Shown one piece after another: positions 1 to 8,624 of a stretch of 52,459 nt of DNA. Origin of the DNA: DASVHS01 sp038244815 (GTDB lineage Bacteria; Acidobacteriota; Thermoanaerobaculia; Gp7-AA8). Where the stretch lies: contig JBBRTB010000028.1 in the NCBI GenBank assembly GCA_038244815.1, forward strand, positions 1 through 52,459, given 5' to 3'. The notes under the pieces are model-generated. The model had not been told where the DNA came from. It saw only the letters and a program-made list of their open reading frames with translations, and ran no database searches. How positions within the stretch are numbered: position 1 is the stretch's first letter; the number at the start of each line of letters is the position of its first letter. A program made the position numbers and the translations under genes.

Positions 1-158
1 CACGGCTCCGCGGCTTCGTCCAACTAAACTCATTCCCGCATCCACTCTCGGCCGCAAACACGTATCTCGGCCTGCGCCAGTCCATGGTGATCAGCAAGAG
101 TCTCGCGCTGGGGCGATGCGGGAAAGAGTCCTATGAGTTGGACGGCAGCTGCGAAACT

Positions 159-180
159 GGAGCCGGGCTACGCCGGCTCC
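159..180 (-). terminator. Possible terminator hairpin after the AIPR gene
   Basis: An 8-bp GC stem (GGAGCCGG / CCGGCTCC) with a 6-base loop lies just past the stop of the minus-strand AIPR gene. No strong T-tract follows on the minus strand, so a rho-independent role is only plausible. Bases 1-158 show no gene I can support. Confidence 0.35.
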
Positions 181-193
181 ATCACCGCCTCGG

Positions 194-1447
194 CTACGCC
201 GACTTTTTTTGTTTCTTCAACGCAGCTAGCTGCGCCTCGAGTTCCTGAATTTTCTTTTCAGCCTCTTGAGTCATGGTGCTCTGAAGTGCACTCTCTACGA
301 CCAGGTAGCAGCTGGACCACGTACCCACATCCTTGCCAACCTTGTTGGGGTTGTTCGTGGACCGCACGCTGTTGCCTACAACACTCGTGAGCTGAGCACC
401 GGTCTCTCTCAGCAGTTCGAACGGATCGGTCGCCCACCGAGCGCCACGACCTTGCACTTTGACGGCGCCCCGAAGTGCACTGAGGATTGGATACTTGTAC
501 GCCTCGGGCATCCGATATTTTGCCGTCTCCCCTTTGAAATATAGAGTCTCAGGTAGCTGGGAGATTGCAGTGAGCCGGCCGAAGCGGCCACGAATTCCGG
601 CTTCTTCTTCACGACCGTCGTTGTACCAGGATTGCCAGCTGTAGTGGATCTCGTCCCATAACTGAAGGATGGTAGGAAGGAGCGGGTAGTATTTCTGAAG
701 TTTGGCCTGATTCGTCTGGAAGTGTTTTAGGCAGGCACGCTTGTCTTTGTATGCGATCAACGGCTGCGTCGTGCTGTTGTTGAATGCGCTCGTGTCGAAT
801 GTGATGAGATACGAAATGATGTCTCGGATGTCGATGGGTTTGGCTTTGCCATCAACTTCTTCATACTCACTCCAGGCAATTTGGTCATAGTAGGACTCAT
901 TTCGCAACACTTCTTTGATGGGCTCGAACTCCTGACGAAGATTGGCGAGTGACTCGTCACGTACTTGGTTGGAGGTATTTCGCGCCTCCACAACGTCGCT
1001 GATCGTCTCGCGGTCGAAACCGGTGATGAATTCGACGCGAACGTAACGCGGAGCGTCGTGTTCCGGAAGCGCCTGAGCAGCTTCAGTGACGACACGATAC
1101 GTATGTCCGCCGTCCAGAAGACCGTGGATCTCTGGATCGCGCATGACCACATTGATGTGCTTCGCGCTGGCGCCTTCCTTGAAGTCAACTCGCTCTGCTG
1201 CGATGACCAATCCCCGATTCATGAAAAGAAATTCATCGGCTTTGTCGGAGAAAGTGCGCCGGATGGCGGCGGGCACCCGACCGCGCATCTTTGCATCGCG
1301 GACGTTGATCTCACGCCATTCAGAAAGGTCGGGGAGGTGACGCGCGTCGATGACGGCGACGTAGTTCTTGTATCCGAGATTTCGTTCGTAGGGAGTTTCG
1401 ATGCGGCGGAGAGAAAAGACGGGGATCGAGAACGTTGTTGCTTTCAT
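194..1447 (-). CDS. AIPR family protein (abortive-infection phage resistance type)
   Basis: A 417-residue protein. Its central part (about residues 75-200) carries the pattern of the AIPR family: FLFMNRGLVIAAERV, then GLLDGGHTYRVV, then FDRETISDVVEARNTSNQV. AIPR proteins are linked to abortive phage infection and often occur in defence loci; the biochemical activity is not firmly known. The C-terminus (last ~25 residues) is a short charged coiled coil ending in lysines. I chose the ATG at 1447 because AAGGAG lies 5 bases upstream; the open frame runs further but the extra residues look non-coding. The gene has lower GC than the metabolic genes to its right and abuts a decayed IS110 element, which suggests horizontal acquisition. 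No partner nuclease or methyltransferase is visible, so it may be a solitary defence gene or part of a system cut by the window edge. Confidence 0.75.
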   Translation of the reverse strand: MKATTFSIPVFSLRRIETPYERNLGYKNYVAVIDARHLPDLSEWREINVRDAKMRGRVPAAIRRTFSDKADEFLFMNRGLVIAAERVDFKEGASAKHINVVMRDPEIHGLLDGGHTYRVVTEAAQALPEHDAPRYVRVEFITGFDRETISDVVEARNTSNQVRDESLANLRQEFEPIKEVLRNESYYDQIAWSEYEEVDGKAKPIDIRDIISYLITFDTSAFNNSTTQPLIAYKDKRACLKHFQTNQAKLQKYYPLLPTILQLWDEIHYSWQSWYNDGREEEAGIRGRFGRLTAISQLPETLYFKGETAKYRMPEAYKYPILSALRGAVKVQGRGARWATDPFELLRETGAQLTSVVGNSVRSTNNPNKVGKDVGTWSSCYLVVESALQSTMTQEAEKKIQELEAQLAALKKQKKSA

Positions 1448-1663
1448 AGGACTCCTTGGTGCCCAGCCGAGCCGGACTACCTTGCCCCGAGGACCTACGG
1501 CCTGCGGAAGCGGTTTAATCCCCGAGCACCATGCTCGGTGGACGTAAGAGAAGTATACATCAAGGTGGGAACAGGATTGAGCCGCCCAACGCATATTAAA
1601 AGTCCGCTCCGCCCTGCTACCTTGGAAAGACGAAAGACCAAAGGTACGAAAGGAGCGGCTGCC

Positions 1664-2766
1664 ATGAAACATCAGGCGATTCAGTATCTCGCGTTGGACG
1701 TTCACAGACCAACCGTGGTGGCGAGTCTGCGGGACGAACAAGGCAACGTGACCCTCCGGGCGAGCGTCGCCACCAGCGCCAAGGCGATCCTGGCGCTGGT
1801 CCGCGGCGCCGGCCCACGAGTGCATGTCGCCTTCGAGGAAGGCACGCAGGCGCAGTGGCTGCATGATCTCATCGCGCCGCACGTCGAGCGTGTGGTGGTG
1901 TGCAACACGCGTGGCCAGGAGCAGGGCAACAAGAGCGATCGCATCGACGCCGATCGACTCTCCGAGCAGCTTCGCCTCGGCTCACTGCGCTCGGTGTTTC
2001 ATGGAGCGAAGAGCCTGCTCACTCTCAAAGAACTGGTTCGCAACTACAACAACCTGGTCGAGGACTCGACGCGGTGATGCTGCGGATCAAGGCGCTATTC
2101 CGCGCTCGCGGCATCGCCACTCCCGGCGTGTCGGTCTAGCGGCCGGCACGACGTGCCGAGTGGCTCAAGCAACTTGCCGGCGGCGCGCGTGTTCGCGCTG
2201 CGACGCTGCTCTCCCAGCTCGACCTGCTACTCGAGCTACGGCCGACGGCCAAGGCAGCGATGATCGCCGAGGCCCGCCGGCAGCGGGATGGAAGGTCCTG
2301 CGTTCGATTCCGCTCCTCGGCCCGGTCCGGGCGACCATGATCATCGCATCGTGGCCACACCCTTCCGCTTCCGCACCAAGCGCAATCTCTGGCCGTATGT
2401 AGGCCTGGCCGTGGTCACGCGATCGAGCGCCGACCAGGAGTTCCGTGACGGCAAGCTGCAGCGCCGGCAGAGAGCGCCGCTGACGCGCGGGCTCAATCGC
2501 AATCACAACCCGATCCTCAAGTCGGTCTTCAAGGCCGCGGCGAATGCCGCGACCGGCCGGCCTGGCCATTGCGCGACTTCTACGAAGCTTCTCTCAAGCG
2601 CGGCGTCCGCGAGGAGTTGGCCAAAGTCATACTGGCGCGGAAGATCGTTTCATTGACCTTGCGACTGTGGAAGAAAGGAGAGCTCTGGGATCCAGCCAAG
2701 CTGACGATGCAAGCGACATTAAGCGACATAGCGCCCTGCGCGCTGATGATCGATGAGTGCGGGTGA
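1664..2766 (+). pseudogene. IS110-family transposase, multiply frameshifted
   Basis: The first ~138 codons (1664-2077) match the N-terminal DEDD catalytic domain of IS110 transposases: LALDVH, then HVAFEEG, then NKSDRIDADRLSEQL. A ribosome site (AAAGGAG) precedes the ATG. The frame then breaks. Pieces of the C-terminal domain continue in other frames: WKVLRSIPLLGPVRATMIIAS near 2290-2350, then NLWPYVGLAVVTRSSADQEF and NHNPILKSVFKAAANA near 2380-2550, then LRDFYEASLKRGVREELAKV to the stop at 2766. At least three frameshifts make it inactive. No terminal inverted repeats were recognised, as expected for IS110. The remnant sits next to the AIPR gene and marks an old insertion into the accessory region. 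Confidence 0.85.
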
Positions 2767-3189
2767 CCCGCTCGGTGATCTTCATCGCATCCGGGACGAA
2801 GGTTCGAGGGTGAGTCTCAGCAGGTCCGTTCTGCCCGGCCGTATCGTCCCGCCGAGGTACTCGCCCAACCATAGGCCCCCGCGGATGACCAGAAGAAGCG
2901 ACAGGCCGCGCCACAAAGAGGCGTGAGTCTCAGATAGAACCGTGGTCGACGCCCTCGTGGCGGTCGCCGGCGCGCTTGCAAATCGTCTCACTGTGGATCG
3001 ATGGAGGCACTGAAGATGAGTTCACGACGAAAGACTGTTCCGCCCACCCGCAAGCAGTCACGATCGTGGCCATCCGGACGGAGCGAACCGCAACTGCCGT
3101 GACGCCGTGGAGCTGGCGAGGAGGCAGGCCACTTCAGTGCCGGGCCAACGTACGGCGCCGCGTGAGGTGCAGCGGCGAGTTGGGCAGCC
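2767..3189. other. Non-coding stretch between IS110 remnant and next gene
   Basis: About 420 bases without a gene I can support. Short frames here have no recognisable domain or ribosome site. It may hold further decayed insertion-sequence or ankyrin-gene debris, but I cannot show that. Confidence 0.4.
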
Positions 3190-3978
3190 CTACTTGCGGA
3201 AAAGCAGCAACACTGCGATCGTGAGAGCGAGAGCGACGAGGATGTACAAGAGTCGCCGAACCCGAAGAAGTTGGTCGGCAACGGCAATGAAGCCATTTGA
3301 CTCATGCCATCGCCCTTCGGGGAAATGGTGGAGTGCGGGCCGATCTGGCCGGAGTACCATGAGTTGGCCAGTGAGTGTTTCGCGATAGAACTTTCGGTAC
3401 CAATATTCTATCCATGCTTCTTCGCGGTCGGCGTCATGCATCCAAAACCGACCTCTGTGGTCACGAACTGGCGGTTCGAATACGTCTTTGTTGAAACCGT
3501 GGCTTTCCTCGCCAGTGAAATGTACTTCCTCCAGCGCCATCTCGCCGCGCGTCACAACGAAAAAACTATATACATCGCGCTCGATTCCGTAGTCGGCGCT
3601 GGAATCTGAGGCGAACCAAAACCACTGCGAGCCGGAGCTTTCGTACCCACGTTGGTGTAAAGACAGGATCGCCTTTAGCAGTTGTAGATTAAAGCGAGCG
3701 CCTCCGTAGACGTACAGATCAGATGCTGTCGTGATCTTTAGCTTCGGGTCGCTCGACAGTAACGCGGACTCGAGTTCGAGCGAAAGAATCCGCGAGGCAG
3801 TCGCCGGATCATACGATTGGCCCCGGTTTAGAACCTCTTTGAACGCCTGGCCCAACGTTATCTGAACAGAATTGTTCCGATCTTGCCCGGGAGGAGGACC
3901 GTTTACGGGGAGATCCCAGACGAGCTTGTCGCTGAGGCTATGTGCAGTCGGACCGAAAGCAGGTGGCGACAGTGACAT
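3190..3978 (-). CDS. Hypothetical protein with C-terminal membrane anchor
   Basis: A 262-residue protein that I do not recognise. Most of it is soluble and rich in aromatic residues, with a run around SQWFWFASDSSADYGIERDVYSFF split into short strands. The last ~18 residues (LLYILVALALTIAVLLLF, then RK) form one hydrophobic helix with a two-residue basic tail. That is the layout of a tail-anchored protein with its bulk in the cytoplasm. No signal peptide is visible. It lies 26 bases downstream of the ankyrin fragment on the same strand and may be co-transcribed with it. Base composition is closer to the AIPR gene than to the metabolic clusters, so it probably belongs to the accessory region. 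Function unknown. Confidence 0.6.
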   Translation of the reverse strand: MSLSPPAFGPTAHSLSDKLVWDLPVNGPPPGQDRNNSVQITLGQAFKEVLNRGQSYDPATASRILSLELESALLSSDPKLKITTASDLYVYGGARFNLQLLKAILSLHQRGYESSGSQWFWFASDSSADYGIERDVYSFFVVTRGEMALEEVHFTGEESHGFNKDVFEPPVRDHRGRFWMHDADREEAWIEYWYRKFYRETLTGQLMVLRPDRPALHHFPEGRWHESNGFIAVADQLLRVRRLLYILVALALTIAVLLLFRK

Positions 3979-4004
3979 CTCAGACGACTCGGTCTTGAGT
4001 CATG

Positions 4005-4214
4005 CTAGCACGGTTGTCGGTCCGTCCAACGGATCACCGGCCAGTCCGCGGCGATGTGCAACAGCGTCCGCCCGACGCCCCGGCGGTCAATGATTCTGGC
4101 CGTGGCAAGCTCAGGATCGTCGCGCAGGAGGCGCTGCAGCGTCTCCACATCGCCGTGATGAATCGCCGCCACGATCGCGACGGCGCGCGCGTCATCGGCC
4201 GGAATGTTCAGCAT
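4005..4214 (-). CDS. Ankyrin-repeat protein, truncated
   Basis: A 69-residue frame with GGAGAG a few bases before the ATG. Residues 12-57 read as one and a half ankyrin repeats: VAAIHHGDVETLQRLLRDDP followed by GRTLLHIAADWP. Full-length relatives continue with more repeats after the HIAADWP segment; here the sequence leaves the family pattern and stops at 4005. It is therefore likely a 5' remnant of a longer ankyrin gene whose 3' part has been lost, perhaps when the neighbouring unknown gene was brought in. A short functional protein cannot be excluded. Confidence 0.55.
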   Translation of the reverse strand: MLNIPADDARAVAIVAAIHHGDVETLQRLLRDDPELATARIIDRRGVGRTLLHIAADWPVIRWTDRQPC

Positions 4215-4237
4215 CGATCTCTCCGCTCAGACGGTGG

Positions 4238-4323
4238 CTCGGTGGTTCGGTGCTCGGTCCTCGGTGCGCGGATCAACGGCCACCGGCGTCCCCGAGCACC
4301 GGCGTCTCCGAGCACCGAGCACC
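4238..4323. repeat. Inverted-arm heptad element (CTCGGTG / CGAGCAC type)
   Basis: Left arm 4238-4267 repeats CTCGGTG-like units; right arm about 4292-4323 repeats the complementary CGAGCAC units. The arms can pair into an imperfect hairpin. It lies upstream of the ankyrin fragment and downstream of the DUF4242 gene (both minus strand). The 7-base period is shared with elements elsewhere in the window although the unit differs. Confidence 0.6.
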
Positions 4324-4414
4324 CCTTCAGTGCCTTCGGGCACCCGATCATGCGTGCCTGCGAACGCGAATTCTAGGGCTTGCACCGTAGCCAAAAAAAC
4401 GCCCCCGGCCAATC

Positions 4415-4687
4415 CTAATAGCTCGCCGTTGGGTTCTCGCGCGAAAAGATGTCCGCCGTCCAGACGCGATCGAATGTCACTCCGGCGGATCGGTAGGACT
4501 CGCGCACTTTCTCGGCATCGGGAGCCTCGAACTTGCACACCACTCTCTTGCGATCGGAGGAGATGTAGCTGCGCACCCACTTCGCGCCGTGTGCCTCCAG
4601 ACAAGGGTCGACGCGCTTCGCCATCGCAGTGAGCTCGTCCGAGGTCAGGGGGTTCTCAAACGTCTGCTCGACCACCAGGTTAGCCAT
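4415..4687 (-). CDS. DUF4242 family small protein
   Basis: A 90-residue protein matching the DUF4242 pattern: N-terminal MANLVVEQTFENPLTSDEL, a central WVRSYISSDRKRVVCKFEAP and a C-terminal VWTADIF. Members are small, probably ferredoxin-like fold proteins of unsettled function. The ATG at 4687 has GGAGGAG 4 bases upstream and overlaps the stop of the upstream regulator (ATGGCTAA), so the two are probably translationally coupled. The longer reading from 4729 lacks a ribosome site and family similarity. Confidence 0.8.
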   Translation of the reverse strand: MANLVVEQTFENPLTSDELTAMAKRVDPCLEAHGAKWVRSYISSDRKRVVCKFEAPDAEKVRESYRSAGVTFDRVWTADIFSRENPTASY

Positions 4688-5361
4688 GACTCTCCTCCCT
4701 GGTGAACTCCAGCACCCGCTTGCGGGCACGCTCGCTGAGGTTCACCCTTGTTTCCGGTTCGAGGGACGGCGCGATGATTTGTCTCGCGTCCTGCGGCGAC
4801 GACAGCGATGCCAGGATGGCCCGTGCCAGCGCGGCTTCGCTTCCGCGCCCCACGACATCCGCTGCCGCGATGGCATCCTCGGCATCGCGGCGCGCCGCGC
4901 CTGCATCCCCGCGCTGCAACTCGATGGCGGCGATGAATGTCAGCGCCCACGCCAGATCGCTCTTGCTGTCGATCTCGCGCAACCTTGCCAGCGCGGCGCG
5001 CACATCGGTGTCTTCCCCTCGCGCAAAGCGAAGAAGAACATCGAGCACCGCGGCGCGCACGTCCTCGCTTCCACCGGTCATCTTTGCGGTGACCGGACGC
5101 AGTCGATCGAGGTGACGTTGTGCGCCCTTGAGATCGCCGCACTCGAGCGCCAGCGTCACCAACCGCACTCCGGCTGTCCATTCGCGCGAGTGGTCCTGTA
5201 CGCGGGCGGCCATCTGCAGGGCTCGCTCGAGATGCGCGACCGCGCGTTCGTTCTCACCGCGATGCGCGTGCAGGTAGCCAAGGCCGAGGGGGATTTCGAT
5301 GTGATCGCCGCCGACGGAGTTGACGATCGCTTCGACTTCGGTGAGCGCGCTTGCGCCCGCG
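4680..5361 (-). pseudogene. Displaced C-terminal TPR part of the BTAD regulator (after frameshift)
   Basis: This frame continues the helical TPR-like region of the upstream regulator: TEVEAIVNSVGGDHIEIPLG and later REWTAGVRLVTLALECGDLKG, ending FTREESHG. It has no start codon of its own at the junction. Adding one base near 5353-5362 (a GC-rich run) would join it to the 761-residue upstream ORF and give a protein of about 920 residues. Either a real disruption or a sequencing/assembly indel in a homopolymer-like GC tract. Confidence 0.75.
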
Positions 5362-7441
5362 GGATGTCTCGCTCGATGAGCACGAGGCATCGCGCGGTGC
5401 CGGCCATCGTGTACGCGGTCATGCGTGGATCGCCTCCGCGGCTGATCTCCGCCGAACGAACGGTCTGGGCCGCCGCGCCGCCGAGGTCGTCGGACTCGGC
5501 GTGCAGAGTGGCCAGGAGATGAGCTCCCACCGCCGCCGCGCCCGGGATTCCAAACATGTGCGCCCGTTCGATCATGTCGGTGATGCGCGGCCCGTACTCT
5601 CTCCGTTGTGCGACGGGGATGCGGCACATGACCACGACTTCGAGGAGCGCCACCTCGCCTTCGATCCGCGCGCGATCCGGCAGCGTTTCTGCGAGTTGTA
5701 GTCCGAGGCGCACCACCTCCTGCGCGCCGGCGTATGCGAAGAGGCGGAGGCACCGTCGTCCCGCCTCGATCGCGTACCGGACCGCCAGATCGTGATCGCC
5801 GGCGATGGCGGCATGGCGCATGATCTCGCCTGCCAGCGAGGCATCGGGATCGTGCGCCGATTGCAGCGCCCCGGCGACGTGCCGGTGCACGAGCAGGCGG
5901 CGCGGACCGGAGATGGCCTGATACGCGGCTTCGCGGATCAGGTCGTGCGTGAAGTCGTAGGAGGCACCGCCCTCGGCGGGGCGAATGATCGCCCGCGCCT
6001 CCAGTTTCTCGAGCGCTGCGAGCATGTCTCCCGCCGGCATCTCGCTGGCCCGGCCGAGGATGCCGGCATCGAATCGCCGTCCGATGGCGGCCGCCCACGA
6101 GACGACGTCGCGGGCCCGGCCGTCGAGCTGTGCGAGCCGCGCGGCGATGACCTGCATCAGCGTTCCGCCGCGTTCGGAGCGGGCCAGCTCCAGCGCAAAC
6201 AGAGGATTGCCGCGGCTGTCTTCGACGACGCGTTCGCGGTCGGGTGAAGCCGCGACCAGCGCGAGCGTCTCCTCCCTCGCTAACGGACCGAGCGGGATCT
6301 GGACGAACTCCCGCGACAGGCGCACGGCGTAGGCGTTGTCGATGACTTCACCGGTGCGCGCGGTGCCGACGATGCGTGTGCCGGTCTTGCGCGCGACATA
6401 ATGAAGGAGCACCGCCGACGCCTCGTCGATCCACTGCAGGTCGTCGATTGCGAGCAGGTCGACGTCCCGCAGCTCTACGGCCACGGCGTCGAACAGGTGT
6501 GACCGGTCCGTTTCGTTCGGGAAATCGCGCAAGGCGTCGATCCAGACGCCGTAGGGACGCGACATCTCGGCGGCGTAGGCACGGCCGTAAAGCGACAGGC
6601 CGTTCGTGCGGCGGCGAATCTGGTCGAGCAGGCGGCTCTTGCCGATTCCCGGCTCGCCGGCGATCAGAACGGGCTTCGACGAGCTCTCGATCGTGGCGAT
6701 CTCGATCATGCGTCCGACGAAATCCGTCGTCGTGGAAAGACCATCGCGTCTGTCGGAGAGACCGGCGGGTTCGGCGGCCCTCGAGTCCGAACCGATGGCT
6801 CTGCGCGCATCCTCGACCATCGCGCCCGGTCGCGCGCCGAGCTCACGCTCGAACACGTTGCGGCAGTGCCCGTACTGTTGCAGCGCCTCGTGCCGATTGC
6901 CGTGGGCGGCCAGGAGGCGGATGAGCGTGGCGTGCGCGGTTTCGCTGAAGGGATCGATCTGCACGTGACGCCGTGCGAAGGGTATGGCCCGTTCTTCCGA
7001 AGCGAGCCGTTCGATGATCTCCGAGAGGATGGCCACGTGCTGCTGCCGGAACCGTTCGCGTTCGCCCGCGCACCACTGTTGGAACCGGAAGCAGCCCGGC
7101 AGATCGAGACGTTCGGCGAACTCGCCGCGCAACAGAGACTCACATTCGATCAGTTGCCCGGTGGTGGCGTTGCCGAGCGTGCAGAGCTCGCGAATGTCGA
7201 CGTCCGCCCCTTCGCAGACCAGCTCGACGTGCTCGCGTCCGGCCACGAGATGGGGGACGACGACCGGCCGCAGTTTCGTGAGACTCCAGCGCAGTGCGGC
7301 GCGCGGGTCGTCGGGGCCGTCCCACAACAACTCGCAGAGCCGCTCGCGCGACTTCTTCGACGCGGGAAGCGGGACGGCAACGCCGTCCCGCAGCACCTCG
7401 GGCTCTCCGAGAAACCGCATCTGCAACATGGTTGTGTGCAC
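5156..7441 (-). CDS. BTAD-domain AAA+ transcriptional regulator, frameshifted near 5357
   Basis: In order: a compact winged-helix-like N-terminus (about 1-90), a bacterial transcriptional activation domain (about 90-215, with QQWCAGERERFRQQHVAILS and LRLLAAHGNRHEAL-type helices), an AAA+/STAND ATPase with Walker A LIAGEPGIGKSRLL and a Walker B-like LLAIDDLQWIDEAS, then TPR-like helices. Such proteins are SARP/AfsR-like or LuxR-like signal-responsive activators. Genuine similarity is lost after ERDIPRA; the correct continuation is in another frame and ends at 4680. Start is a GTG at 7441, with an ATG at 7429 as alternative; it lies 6 bases after the methyltransferase stop, so the two form an operon. 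Regulatory target unknown. Confidence 0.8.
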   Translation of the reverse strand: MHTTMLQMRFLGEPEVLRDGVAVPLPASKKSRERLCELLWDGPDDPRAALRWSLTKLRPVVVPHLVAGREHVELVCEGADVDIRELCTLGNATTGQLIECESLLRGEFAERLDLPGCFRFQQWCAGERERFRQQHVAILSEIIERLASEERAIPFARRHVQIDPFSETAHATLIRLLAAHGNRHEALQQYGHCRNVFERELGARPGAMVEDARRAIGSDSRAAEPAGLSDRRDGLSTTTDFVGRMIEIATIESSSKPVLIAGEPGIGKSRLLDQIRRRTNGLSLYGRAYAAEMSRPYGVWIDALRDFPNETDRSHLFDAVAVELRDVDLLAIDDLQWIDEASAVLLHYVARKTGTRIVGTARTGEVIDNAYAVRLSREFVQIPLGPLAREETLALVAASPDRERVVEDSRGNPLFALELARSERGGTLMQVIAARLAQLDGRARDVVSWAAAIGRRFDAGILGRASEMPAGDMLAALEKLEARAIIRPAEGGASYDFTHDLIREAAYQAISGPRRLLVHRHVAGALQSAHDPDASLAGEIMRHAAIAGDHDLAVRYAIEAGRRCLRLFAYAGAQEVVRLGLQLAETLPDRARIEGEVALLEVVVMCRIPVAQRREYGPRITDMIERAHMFGIPGAAAVGAHLLATLHAESDDLGGAAAQTVRSAEISRGGDPRMTAYTMAGTARCLVLIERDIPRAQARSPKSKRSSTPSAAITSKSPSALATCTRIAVRTNARSRISSEPCRWPPAYRTTRANGQPECGW

Positions 7442-7447
7442 CCGAGT

Positions 7448-8506
7448 CTACGCCTTCGCTTCGAAGATGAGGTTGAACGGCGTCTCGGTGGTGCGGCGGA
7501 ACTTCGTGAAGCCGCCGCTCGTGACCACGTCCCTGATCCGCCCCTCGCCGGCTTGAGCGCCGAGGGCCAGGCCGACCTCCTGGGAGCGGGACGCGGGGGT
7601 GCAGATGAGTGTCGACGCGGAGTAATAGACACGCCCGACCGGATTGAAGTTCTCCTCCAGACGATCGCTCGCGAACGGCTCGACGATCATCCACGTTCCG
7701 TCCTTCGCCAGCGAGCGCAGGACGTGCGTCGCCGCGCCGACCGGATCACCCATGTCGTGCAGGCAATCGAAGAACGCCACCAGGTCATAGTCCTTGCCCG
7801 GATACTGCTTGGCGGAGGCCTGCTCGAACGTCACGCGATCGGTCACCCTGGCATTTTCCGCCGCCTTCCGCGCGGCCTCGATCGACGGGCCGTGATAGTC
7901 GAAGCCCATGAACGTCGAATCGGGATACGCCAGCGCCAGCAGGATCGTCGAGGCGCGGCGACCGCAGCCGATGTCGGCGACCTTCGCGCCGCGACGGAGT
8001 TTCTCGTCCACGCCGTTGAGCGACGGAATCCACGACGAGATCAGATTGCCGATGTAGTTCGGCCGGAAAAACCGCTCGGTGCCCTCGAAGAGACCGCGAT
8101 CGTGCTCGTGCCAGCCGAAACCGGCGCCGCTACGGAACGCCTCGGTGATCTTCGGCTCCGACTTCACCGCCGACGTCACGAGCTGAAACGCGCCGGGCAG
8201 ATAGGCCGGGCTGCTCTCGTCGGCCAGCGCGAAGGCCTGCTCGGCGTTGAGCGAGTACTTGCCGCTGTCGGCCTCGTACGTCACGTAGCCGCCGGCGGCC
8301 TGCGAGTTCAGCCATTCGCGCACATAGCGCTCGGTCGTTCCGGTCTTCTTGGCCAGCTCGGCCGGCAGCGCCGGGCCGCTCTCCGCCAGCGCCTTGTAGA
8401 GCCCCAGTTTTTCGCCGAGGACGACGAGCCCCGCGTGGAGCGTGGCCCCGATGTCCACGACCGCCTTGCCGAGAAATGCGTTGAGTTTGTCCTGATTGAC
8501 TTCCAT
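7448..8506 (-). CDS. SAM-dependent methyltransferase with N-terminal winged helix
   Basis: A 352-residue class I methyltransferase of the Rv2258c-like type. The N-terminal ~95 residues form a winged-helix domain (AELAKKTGTTERYVREWLNS, then GGYVTYEADSGKYSL), followed by the Rossmann core with motif I VADIGCGRRAST, an acidic strand end FMGFDYHG and YDLVAFFDCLHDMGDP. Substrate unknown. The ATG at 8506 has AAGGAG 9 bases upstream; the open frame extends upstream but without family similarity. It is the first gene of an operon with the BTAD regulator and DUF4242 gene, and is divergent from xdhB. Confidence 0.88.
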   Translation of the reverse strand: MEVNQDKLNAFLGKAVVDIGATLHAGLVVLGEKLGLYKALAESGPALPAELAKKTGTTERYVREWLNSQAAGGYVTYEADSGKYSLNAEQAFALADESSPAYLPGAFQLVTSAVKSEPKITEAFRSGAGFGWHEHDRGLFEGTERFFRPNYIGNLISSWIPSLNGVDEKLRRGAKVADIGCGRRASTILLALAYPDSTFMGFDYHGPSIEAARKAAENARVTDRVTFEQASAKQYPGKDYDLVAFFDCLHDMGDPVGAATHVLRSLAKDGTWMIVEPFASDRLEENFNPVGRVYYSASTLICTPASRSQEVGLALGAQAGEGRIRDVVTSGGFTKFRRTTETPFNLIFEAKA

Positions 8507-8624
8507 TGTGCTGCTCCTTTCGACACGCAAGATCGCTCTCATGCGTTGGAGCCACCGTTTGAACCGGAGTTGAAAGTCATTCCTCGGGCCGTCCGGAGTG
8601 ACAGCCGTCATACAATCGCCGGTG

